DNA of 64,000 nt from Dyella silvae (GTDB lineage: Bacteria; Pseudomonadota; Gammaproteobacteria; Xanthomonadales; Rhodanobacteraceae): positions 16,528-80,527 of the forward strand of contig NZ_JAPJBQ010000011.1 in the NCBI RefSeq assembly GCF_026421305.1, read 5' to 3'. Shown in pieces: positions 16,347 through 23,886 of this stretch. Every line of letters starts with the position of its first letter. Positions within the stretch are counted from its first letter, which is position 1. The translations under genes were made by a program, and so were the position numbers. The notes under the pieces were generated by a model, which saw only the letters and a list, made by a program, of their open reading frames with translations, had not been told where the DNA came from and made no database searches.

Positions 16347-17549
16347 ATGATCGATGTCGTCGAAGCCATCCGCAGTTACAACGCCAAGCGCGATCCCGAG
16401 CGTTTGCAGCGCAAGTACACGGCGATGCGGCACGACCCTTTCACGTTCCTGCGCGGCACCTGCCATCTGTTCTACGCGCAGCTCCCGGCCGCCAAGGTGC
16501 TGGCCAAGGCGCCGCCCACCTGGGTGTGCGGCGACCTGCATCTGGAAAACATGGGCAGCTACAAGGGCGATAACCGGCTCGTCTATTTCGACCTCAACGA
16601 TTTCGACGAAGCCGCGCTGGCTCCCTGCAGCTGGGAGCTGATCCGCCTGCTGACCAGCGTGCACATCGCGGCGAGCAGCCTGTCGCTGAGCCGGGACCAG
16701 GCCAGCCAGTTGTGCCGGCACTTTCTCAACGCCTATGTCGGCGCCCTGCGCAACGGCAAGGCGCGCTGGATCGAGCGCGACACCGCCACGGGTATGGTCG
16801 GCGACCTGCTCGGCAGCCTGCGGGGACGGCTGCGGCCGCACTTTCTCGACTCTCGCACCGAACGCAAGGGCAAAGTGCGCAAGCTGCGGCTCGACGGACG
16901 GCGCGCCTTGCCAGTGACGGACAAGCAGCGCGACAAGGTCACTGCGCTGGTCCACAAGATCGGCGCGCGGCAACCCGACCCAAGTTTCTACAAGGTGCTC
17001 GACGTGGCGCGGCGTATCGCGGGCACCGGCAGCCTGGGCGTCGAGCGCTACGCCATTCTGGTGGAGGGCAAAGGTTCACCCGATGGCAATTACCTGCTGG
17101 ATCTCAAGCAGGCGATGCCCTCGTCGCTCACGCCGCATCTCAACATCGCACAACCCGATTGGGACACCGAAGCCGAGCGCGTGGTCTCGGTGCAACGGCG
17201 CATGCAGGCCATTTCGCCTGCCTTCCTGCAGGCGGTGACCATGGGCCGCAAATCCTACGTATTGCGCGGCCTGCAGCCCACTGAAGACCGTGTGGCACTC
17301 ACCGAATGGAACGGCAAACTGGAACGCCTGGACGGCGTGCTGGAGGCCATGGGCAAGCTGGTGGCCTGGTCCCAGCTACGCAGCAGCGGCCGGCAAGGCT
17401 CGGCCACGACGGACGAGCTGATCGCCTTCGGCGAGAAGGCGCGCTGGCCCAAACAGTTGGCGCAACTGGGCCAGGAGAGCACCAAACAAGTGCGGCGCGA
17501 CTGGAAAACCTACTGCAAGGCCTACGACCAGGGCGCCTTCAAGGTCTGA
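16347..17549 (+). CDS. DUF2252 family protein
   Basis: A 400-residue cytoplasmic protein of the DUF2252 family, distantly related to kinase-like phosphotransferases. The hallmark VCGDLHLENMGSYKGDNRLV followed by YFDLNDFDEAALAPCSWEL is present near residues 60-100, and FLRGTCHLFYAQL lies before it. The C-terminal part (SYVLRGLQPTEDRVAL, then KLVAWSQLRSSGRQGSA) is also typical. The chemical role of the family is unknown. It follows rlmI closely with GGAGGA as a good ribosome binding site before the ATG at 16347, so the two are probably co-transcribed. Confidence 0.9.
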   Translation: MIDVVEAIRSYNAKRDPERLQRKYTAMRHDPFTFLRGTCHLFYAQLPAAKVLAKAPPTWVCGDLHLENMGSYKGDNRLVYFDLNDFDEAALAPCSWELIRLLTSVHIAASSLSLSRDQASQLCRHFLNAYVGALRNGKARWIERDTATGMVGDLLGSLRGRLRPHFLDSRTERKGKVRKLRLDGRRALPVTDKQRDKVTALVHKIGARQPDPSFYKVLDVARRIAGTGSLGVERYAILVEGKGSPDGNYLLDLKQAMPSSLTPHLNIAQPDWDTEAERVVSVQRRMQAISPAFLQAVTMGRKSYVLRGLQPTEDRVALTEWNGKLERLDGVLEAMGKLVAWSQLRSSGRQGSATTDELIAFGEKARWPKQLAQLGQESTKQVRRDWKTYCKAYDQGAFKV

Positions 17550-17627
17550 ACGCACCGCGCTGACGAAAATCCCGGCTTCTGAGACGTCAGCGCGTACACT
17601 TGGCCCCCTGTGCTACCGGGTGTTGCC

Positions 17628-19076
17628 ATGTCCGTAACCGACATTCTGTTGATCGTGCTCGTTCTCGCCGTGTTGGTGATGATCGCGCTGCAAACAATGA
17701 GCCTGCTGCGTCATCGCGACGATGGCGGTCTCGCCGCGAGGCTCGACACCCTCAAGGACGACAACCGCCACCTGCGCGATGCGCTGGCACAGGAGCAGCG
17801 CGCCGGGCGCGCTGAAATGAGTCAGTCGATGGGACAGTTCCGCTCGCTCATGCAGGAGCAGCTGAGTGGCATGAGCACGCAGCAGCACGAACGCATCGCA
17901 CAGTTCGGCCAACGTCTGGAGACCCTCACTGAGCGCACCGACCAGGGCCTTCAACAACTTGCGCAGCGCCTCACCGAAGACGCACGTCACAGCCGCGAAG
18001 AACTGACGCTGACACTCAAGCGCTTCGGCGAACAACAGCAGCAGGGTCTCGCTACGCTTACCGCCGACAACGAGAAGCGCCTCAACGAAGTGCGCGCCAC
18101 GCTGGAAACCAAGCTCAAGGCGATTCAGGACGACAACGCCGCCAAGCTTGAGCAGATGCGCGCCACAGTCGACGAAAAATTGCAGACCACGCTGGAAACC
18201 CGCCTGGGCCAGTCTTTCGCACTCGTCTCCGAACGACTGGAACAAGTGCAGCGCGGCCTCGGCGAAATGCAGAACCTCGCCACCGGCGTGGGCGACCTCA
18301 AGCGCGTACTCACCAATGTGAAAACGCGCGGCATTCTGGGCGAAGTGCAGCTCGGCGCCTTGCTTGAACAGATGCTCACGATCGAGCAGTACGAATCGAA
18401 TGTCGCTACCGTCCCCGGCAGTGCTGAGCGTGTGGAGTTTGCTGTGCGCATGCCTGGTCCCGGTGACGAGGCGCCGCTCTACCTGCCCATCGATGCGAAG
18501 TTCCCGGTAGAGGACTACCAGCGCCTGCTCGACGCCCAGGAAGCGGCAGACGCCGAAGGCGCCGCGGCGGCTGGCCGCGCACTGGAAGCTCGCGTACGCG
18601 AGGAAGCCAAGCGCATCCGCAGCAAGTACGTCGCCCCGCCACATACGACCGACTTCGCCGTGCTGTTTCTGCCCATGGAGGGCCTGTATGCGGAAGTGAT
18701 CCGCCGCCCCGGCCTGTTCGAAGCGCTGCAGCGCGATCACCACATCACCGTGGTTGGCCCCACCACGCTCACGGCGCTGCTCAACAGTCTGCAGATGGGT
18801 TTCCGCACGTTGGCCATCGCCAAGCGCAGCAGCGAGGTGTGGACACTGCTTGGTGCGGTGAAGTCCGAGTTCGGCAAGTTCGGCACGGTGCTGGAGAAAA
18901 CCCGCAAGCAGCTGGATACGGTGCGCAACAGCATCGACAGCGCCGGCCAACGCACGCGCGCCATCGAGCGCCGCCTGCGCAGCGTGGAAACGCTGTCGGG
19001 CGAGGATGCCAAACAGCTGCTGGGCGACGGCTTGCCAGCCATCGAGGATGCCGACGAGGACGATGTGGAGGTTTAG
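17628..19076 (+). CDS. rmuC: DNA recombination protein RmuC
   Basis: A 482-residue membrane-anchored protein. One N-terminal helix (SVTDILLIVLVLAVLVMIAL) precedes a long coiled coil (about residues 30-210, with many E, Q, L and K heptads). The RmuC core domain follows: GDLKRVLTNVKTRGILGEVQ, LPIDAKFPVEDYQRL, FLPMEGLYAEVIRRPGLFE and NSLQMGFRTLAIAKRSSEVW. RmuC limits inversions at short inverted repeats and has a nuclease-like core. This is apt for a genome so rich in palindromes, though that link is only a thought. The ATG at 17628 starts directly at the membrane helix. Confidence 0.93.
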   Translation: MSVTDILLIVLVLAVLVMIALQTMSLLRHRDDGGLAARLDTLKDDNRHLRDALAQEQRAGRAEMSQSMGQFRSLMQEQLSGMSTQQHERIAQFGQRLETLTERTDQGLQQLAQRLTEDARHSREELTLTLKRFGEQQQQGLATLTADNEKRLNEVRATLETKLKAIQDDNAAKLEQMRATVDEKLQTTLETRLGQSFALVSERLEQVQRGLGEMQNLATGVGDLKRVLTNVKTRGILGEVQLGALLEQMLTIEQYESNVATVPGSAERVEFAVRMPGPGDEAPLYLPIDAKFPVEDYQRLLDAQEAADAEGAAAAGRALEARVREEAKRIRSKYVAPPHTTDFAVLFLPMEGLYAEVIRRPGLFEALQRDHHITVVGPTTLTALLNSLQMGFRTLAIAKRSSEVWTLLGAVKSEFGKFGTVLEKTRKQLDTVRNSIDSAGQRTRAIERRLRSVETLSGEDAKQLLGDGLPAIEDADEDDVEV

Positions 19077-19127
19077 GAGCCCGGTCAAAAATTGCTGGCT
19101 TTGAATTCCTTAGCAACCTAATCGCCC

Positions 19128-19195
19128 CCTCACCGTCATCCCCGCGAGGCGCTTTTCAACAGCCGAAGGCTGGTCAAGCGGGGATGACGGTGAGG
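19128..19195. repeat. CCTCACCGTCATCCCCGC-type hairpin
   Basis: An 18 bp perfect stem (19128-19145 with 19178-19195) encloses a loop with a second small hairpin around AGCCGAAGGCT. It is a solo copy of a unit found in the mosaic blocks, placed 51 bases after rmuC. It may act as a transcript end but lacks a T run. Confidence 0.75.
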
Positions 19196-19321
19196 TAACG
19201 ACAAGACGGTGCGCGGATTCTGAAAGCGCTCTCAGACTCCGTCAGAATTTCTAAACCCCATTGCGCGTCACGCGACGTTTCATTAGATGCATCGGCTGGC
19301 GATGCATCCTGGAGTCGTCGC

Positions 19322-20110
19322 ATGAAACTCTCACTCGTTGCCCCTGCGTTGCTGGCCGCTCTGATCGTCAACACGCCGGCCTTGGCGGTAGGCCGCCTGC
19401 TGGACATGAGCGTGTACGACCGCACCACGCAACAGGAGTTGCCGGTCTATCGCTACGAGGGCCGCTACTACATTGCCGGGCAACCCGGCCACCGTTACCA
19501 GATTCAACTGCACAATCGCGAAGGCAGCCGCGTTCTCGGCGTGCTTTCGGTCGATGGCGTAAACGTGCTCTCCGGCGACACCGCCGACTGGTCGCAAACC
19601 GGCTATGTGCTCGATCCGTTTGCGGCATCCGATATACGCGGCTGGCGCAAAAGTCTTTCGCAAGTGGCCGACTTCGTCTTTGCCGATGCGTCGCGCAGTT
19701 ATGCCGCGCGCACCGGGCGCCCGGACAATGTGGGCGTGATCGGCATGGCCGTGTTCCGTTCGCGCCCGCCGCTATTGCCCATTCGCCCCATGGCGGTGGC
19801 GCCGGCGAACCGGGCCACCGAGAGTTCTGCCGCACCGGCAGCCGCAGCGCAGGCTGCGCCGTCCGCCGAGGCGAAAGCAATGGCGGACCTTGGCGAACCC
19901 TTAGGCACCGGTCATGGTCAGCGCGAAACGTCGGTGGTGAGTTACACCGACTTCCGGCGCGTCTCATCAACCCCCGACGAGGTGGTCACGCTGTATTACG
20001 ACACGCGCGAGCGCCTTGTCGCGCAGGGCGTGATTCCAGCGGCCGAGCGCACGTCAGTGACCCTGCCCGACCCCTTCCCGGCCGGTCACTTCGTGCCCGA
20101 TCCGCGATAA
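19322..20110 (+). CDS. Secreted hypothetical protein, 262 aa
   Basis: The N-terminus MKLSLVAPALLAALIVNTPA followed by LA is a signal peptide, so the protein is probably periplasmic. The first half of the mature region (VYRYEGRYYIAGQPGHRYQI, then REGSRVLGVLSVDGVNVLSG, then RKSLSQVADFVFAD) resembles conserved hypothetical proteins of proteobacteria with no assigned function. An alanine- and proline-rich linker (about residues 160-185) leads to a C-terminal segment with VVSYTDFRRVSSTPDEVVTL. A palindrome (GATGCATCGGCTGGCGATGC) lies 26 bases before the ATG. Confidence 0.75.
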   Translation: MKLSLVAPALLAALIVNTPALAVGRLLDMSVYDRTTQQELPVYRYEGRYYIAGQPGHRYQIQLHNREGSRVLGVLSVDGVNVLSGDTADWSQTGYVLDPFAASDIRGWRKSLSQVADFVFADASRSYAARTGRPDNVGVIGMAVFRSRPPLLPIRPMAVAPANRATESSAAPAAAAQAAPSAEAKAMADLGEPLGTGHGQRETSVVSYTDFRRVSSTPDEVVTLYYDTRERLVAQGVIPAAERTSVTLPDPFPAGHFVPDPR

Positions 20111-20184
20111 CGCCAGCGCGTTCAACTTCCGTCAGGCTGGCGCATGTCAGCATGCCTGTCGTGCGCCGTTGACGGAACCCCTCC

Positions 20185-21048
20185 ATGCCGAATGCTTTGC
20201 ACAACCTGATCGGCGATCTCGAAAACGATCGCTCACTCGACCAACCCACCCGGTGGCGCGAGCGTATCGATGCGTTGGAGCGCATCGAAGATCTGCTCGT
20301 GTACGAGGCCGAGGCACTTCCCCCAGCTACGCCACTGCACCAGCGCGTGCGGGCGCTACAGTCACGACTGGAGAGCATCCAGAGCCGCCTCTACGAAGCA
20401 ATCCGCATGGCCATCGTGCAGGGCGCCGGCGCCCAGGCGTTGCGCGGTTGGGCATCGCCGTGTGACGACGCCGACCCGCAAAGCTACGACCATCTCGATG
20501 CGCTGATCAGCGATGTGCTGTCGTTCGAGGAACCTTCGGGCGCGATCGCGGCGCTGGACGATGAGATGGTGTTCTACCAGCCCACGCCCGCCCGCCATGT
20601 GTTCGACCTGATCGAACGCGCCGGTATCGGCCCGCACGATGTGCTGATCGATCTGGGTTCAGGGCTCGGGCACGTGCCCTTGCTGGTGTCCATCTGCACC
20701 GGTGCACGCTGTATCGGCATCGAACGAGAGGCTGCCTATGTCACGGCGGCACGCCGTAGCGCAGAAAGCCTGAAGGTGCGCGATGTGGCCTTCATTGCGC
20801 AGGATGCACGCGAGGCCGATCTTTCCCGCGCGACCGTGTTCTATCTCTATACGCCATTCACCGGCGGCTTGCTTCGCGAAGTGCTCGACAAGATCCGGCA
20901 CGAGGCCGGCAAACGCGCTATACGCATCGCCACGCTGGGCCCCTGCACCGCGATGGTGGGTGCCGAACCCTGGCTGACACCGGTTGGCGCGCAGCACGCC
21001 CACCGCATCACCCTGTTCCGGCCGAACGCGCTGCCAGGTCGCCATTAA
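20185..21048 (+). CDS. SAM-dependent methyltransferase-like protein, 287 aa
   Basis: The N-terminal ~110 residues are helical and unassigned. The C-terminal half has a class I methyltransferase core: VLIDLGSGLGHVPLLVSICT (motif I), RCIGIEREAAYVTAARRSAE (motif II) and ATVFYLYTPFTGGLLREVLD (motif IV/post I). The YLYTPF loop and the preceding FYQPTP recall the DOT1-like branch, but the substrate is unknown. The ATG at 20185 is the first in frame and shortly follows the previous gene. A separate entry from rlmI: no PUA domain and no catalytic cysteine. Confidence 0.75.
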   Translation: MPNALHNLIGDLENDRSLDQPTRWRERIDALERIEDLLVYEAEALPPATPLHQRVRALQSRLESIQSRLYEAIRMAIVQGAGAQALRGWASPCDDADPQSYDHLDALISDVLSFEEPSGAIAALDDEMVFYQPTPARHVFDLIERAGIGPHDVLIDLGSGLGHVPLLVSICTGARCIGIEREAAYVTAARRSAESLKVRDVAFIAQDAREADLSRATVFYLYTPFTGGLLREVLDKIRHEAGKRAIRIATLGPCTAMVGAEPWLTPVGAQHAHRITLFRPNALPGRH

Positions 21049-21262
21049 GCGGAGAGGAAAGCCTTTCCGGGCTTCGCCCTTGGCATGCCAGCGCGTCCAT
21101 GGGCACAGCATGATGGTGTTGAGCCACTCCCGCAGGTGCGGTCGCCGGGCGCGCACCCTGCCAACCCCTTGATCCCGAAAGACTCAGGGCAGCGCTTCGG
21201 CTCAAAGCTTGACGGTGGCGTTACACTTGCGCGTCTGTGCTGTAACCCCCGAAGGAACCCGC

Positions 21263-21865
21263 ATGAGCGAGCGTCACGATCCGACCGAAGTCACCCGCGA
21301 ACAGGCCGAAGAGGCCGTGCGCGTCCTGCTGCGCTGGTCGGGCGAGGATCCCAGCCGTGAGGGCCTGCTGGATACGCCCAAGCGCGTGGTGAAGGCGTAT
21401 CGCGACTGGTTCTCCGGTTATCAGATCGACCCAGGCGAATATCTGCGCCGCACCTTCGAAGAAGTGGCCGGTTACGACGAAATGGTGGTGCTGCGCGACA
21501 TCGAGTTCGAAAGCCACTGCGAGCATCACATGGCGCCGATCATCGGCCGCGCGCACGTCGGCTACCTGCCGACCAACCGTGTAGTGGGCATCAGCAAACT
21601 GGCGCGCGTGGTCGACGCTTATGCGCGCCGCTTCCAGGTGCAGGAAAAGATGACCGCGCAGATTGCGCAGTGCATCCAGGAAAACCTGCAACCAGCCGGC
21701 GTGGCCGTGGTGGTCGACGCCAGCCACGAATGCATGACCACGCGCGGCGTACACAAGCGCGGTGTGTCGATGATCACCAGCCAGATGCTGGGTGCGTTCC
21801 GCGATGACGCACGGACGCGCTCGGAGTTCCTGCAGTTCATCGGCATCCGCGGCGGCAACCGCTGA
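21263..21865 (+). CDS. folE: GTP cyclohydrolase I FolE
   Basis: Converts GTP to 7,8-dihydroneopterin triphosphate, the first step of folate and pterin synthesis. The 200-residue protein has the zinc-binding and catalytic motifs [20 protein letters not shown] and [14 protein letters not shown], plus [20 protein letters not shown] at the N-terminus. Both zinc cysteines are present, so it is the zinc-dependent type. The ATG at 21263 has GAAGGAA upstream. The condensin gene mksF begins 13 bases after its stop, so folE probably shares a transcript with the mks genes. Confidence 0.97.
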   Translation: MSERHDPTEVTREQAEEAVRVLLRWSGEDPSREGLLDTPKRVVKAYRDWFSGYQIDPGEYLRRTFEEVAGYDEMVVLRDIEFESHCEHHMAPIIGRAHVGYLPTNRVVGISKLARVVDAYARRFQVQEKMTAQIAQCIQENLQPAGVAVVVDASHECMTTRGVHKRGVSMITSQMLGAFRDDARTRSEFLQFIGIRGGNR

Positions 21866-21878
21866 AGCCGTCCGCTTG

Positions 21879-23180
21879 ATGCATTCGATCGATAGCGCAG
21901 ACGCCGACGAGCGTCTGCAAGACGTACTGCGCGGCGGCGTCAGCGCCGAAGACCTCCCAGCCGTATTTCCGCTGCTGCGCGGCCGCTCGCTGCTGCGCGC
22001 TTTCAGCGCCCTGTTCCATGGCAGCGAAACCCAGGTGGTGCTTCGCCTGCTGGTGCTGCGCACGCTGGGCGCGCGCGCTCACGCACCGGAATGGACGCCC
22101 GCCGAGATCCGTGACCAGCTCGCGTTTGTCGAGCCGGTGAAGCTGGAAACGGTGGTGCAACGCCTCAAGGAGCACGAGCTGCTCACCTGGGACAACGAAA
22201 CGCTGCGCTATCGCGTGAGTCCGTTGGGCCGCAAAGCACTCGCCGCCGTCAGCACGCTGCTCGAATTTGAGCGCGACGACGAAGACGGCCTGGGCTACAT
22301 CACCGCGCAGCTCGCCGCGGGGCAGGCAGTGGGCCGCATTTCCGCCGACGAGCTCGGACACCTGTTGTCGCGCCTGTCGGAGCTGAAGGAAGACTTCGAC
22401 CGCGCCGTGCTGTCCGGCTCCGAACACCGTATTCGCCGTGCGGCGCTTCGCCTGGAATCGGTGTGGACCTGGGTGGAGAAAGGCACCGAGGTGGTGAGCG
22501 CTATCGCCGATAGCGAAGAACTCGACTCCGCCGCGCACCGTCTTGCCCAGGCCGTCGGCCGTGCGCAAAGCGCGTTGCTGCGGCAGGCCGGCGTATTCCA
22601 GCGCGAACTCAACAAGATCGATCAGCACCGCGTGCATCTCGGCCGCACGGGCCTTTCGTCGTCCGATCTCGTGGCGTGGCTGCGCTCGCTGACGCCCGAT
22701 GCGCTGGCCCAGCACGCCGACGAAGCACATCAGCTGCCGCTGCAGCCGCCCTTTCTGCAAGACCAGATCGCGCTGGACGTGGCCGAGTACGAACTACTGG
22801 AACGCGAGCGTGCCGCTGCTGAAAGCACCGAGCTGCCAGCATCGGAAAGCACGCCGACCACGCACGATCTGCCGATCGACGAGGACGACCTGTCGCCGTT
22901 GCTTACCTGGCACAGCGAACTGGCAGCCGTGAACGAACCGCTGGAACTTACCGATGCGTTGCGCGGCGATGACTACGCGCTAAGCGCCTATCGCCTTTCG
23001 CTGCTCGGTCTGCTCGGCGATCCCGAATCTTCTGCGCTGCAGGGCCCCACCGCCGACCTGGCACGGTTGCCGCTGAAGCTGGAAATCGAACCGCGCCTGA
23101 TCGATCCAGGCCTGGCGACGATCGCGCTGGTCAGCGCGGGTCGCCTGCATCCACGCAAGGATAAGAAACCCCATGCATGA
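21879..23180 (+). CDS. mksF: Kleisin-like condensin subunit MksF
   Basis: First gene of a three-gene SMC condensin operon. The 433-residue protein has an N-terminal winged-helix segment (WTPAEIRDQLAFVEPVKLET to RYRVSPLGRKALAAVSTLLEF), a long helical middle (residues ~150-290) and a C-terminal domain, the layout of MukF/MksF/JetA kleisins. It should bridge the heads of the MksB dimer and recruit MksE. The ATG at 21879 follows folE closely; an open frame upstream lies within folE and is ignored. Its stop overlaps mksE by eight bases. Identification rests on layout and neighbours more than on single motifs. Confidence 0.8.
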   Translation: MHSIDSADADERLQDVLRGGVSAEDLPAVFPLLRGRSLLRAFSALFHGSETQVVLRLLVLRTLGARAHAPEWTPAEIRDQLAFVEPVKLETVVQRLKEHELLTWDNETLRYRVSPLGRKALAAVSTLLEFERDDEDGLGYITAQLAAGQAVGRISADELGHLLSRLSELKEDFDRAVLSGSEHRIRRAALRLESVWTWVEKGTEVVSAIADSEELDSAAHRLAQAVGRAQSALLRQAGVFQRELNKIDQHRVHLGRTGLSSSDLVAWLRSLTPDALAQHADEAHQLPLQPPFLQDQIALDVAEYELLERERAAAESTELPASESTPTTHDLPIDEDDLSPLLTWHSELAAVNEPLELTDALRGDDYALSAYRLSLLGLLGDPESSALQGPTADLARLPLKLEIEPRLIDPGLATIALVSAGRLHPRKDKKPHA

Positions 23181-23886
23181 CGAAACCGCCGCGCTCGTCG
23201 CGCGACTGTTATCCCAGCGCTGGCTGCCACGCGACGACGCGCAGGCACGCAAGGCGCTGCTCGACGAAGCGTTTCGCGAAGAGCTGGACCGCCGCCTCGC
23301 GGCCGTCGGGCTGGAACTGCGCGAACACCCCTACTCTGCCTATATCGGCGTCGCCGTAGCCCGCGCCAACGAGAAGCACGTGTTCGGCGGCAGCGACAGC
23401 TGGATCTCCAACACACTGCAACTGGATCGCGACGCGGTAGCGTTGCTCGTGGTGCTGTGGGCGCTGATCGTGCTGCCCAAGCGCCAGCGACAGCTCGAGC
23501 GCCAGCAGGCCGAGGCCGATGCCTCGCAGACACTAATGTTTGCCGAGGCAAAACCGATTTCGCGCGATCCGTCGCTCTCGCCCGTAGTGGCCGAGCGCAC
23601 CCTGCTTGCCGACTTCGCCGACAAGCTCGGTGGCAAGACGCGCGTGAACTTCAATCTTGGCCTGCTCTCGCGCCACGGCTTCATCGCCCGCCGCAAAGGT
23701 GACCTCGCCGAGGGACCGCTGCTCGATCTGGTGTTCGATTACGAACGCACCGCGCGACGCATCCTCGATGGCGCACTGGGCGATCTGCTTGCCGGCCTCA
23801 CGCCTCGCGACGCCGGCAACGACAGTGACGAGCCCTTGTACGACGACACCGAACTCGAAGACAGCGAAGTGACCGACGATGTTTGA
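23173..23886 (+). CDS. mksE: Condensin accessory subunit MksE
   Basis: A 237-residue protein with the two-winged-helix layout of MukE/MksE/JetB (DUF4194-like). Visible parts are YIGVAVARANEKHVFG (first domain), DAVALLVVLWALIVLPKRQR (core helix typical of the family) and DFADKLGGKTRVNFNLGLLS followed by RHGFIARRKGDLAEGPLLDL (second winged helix). The C-terminal tail is acidic (DDTELEDSEVTDDV). It overlaps mksF and mksB by eight bases each, so all three subunits are translationally coupled. It would bind the MksF kleisin and modulate loading. Confidence 0.82.
   Translation: MHDETAALVARLLSQRWLPRDDAQARKALLDEAFREELDRRLAAVGLELREHPYSAYIGVAVARANEKHVFGGSDSWISNTLQLDRDAVALLVVLWALIVLPKRQRQLERQQAEADASQTLMFAEAKPISRDPSLSPVVAERTLLADFADKLGGKTRVNFNLGLLSRHGFIARRKGDLAEGPLLDLVFDYERTARRILDGALGDLLAGLTPRDAGNDSDEPLYDDTELEDSEVTDDV

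Noticed and set aside
15084..16973. A 629-codon minus-strand frame across rlmI and the DUF2252 gene
   Set aside because: Runs antisense to two well-supported genes and begins in a mosaic repeat block; no recognisable domain.
17613..19088. A 491-codon minus-strand frame opposite rmuC
   Set aside because: Mirror frame of a clear rmuC; composition is typical of antisense frames.
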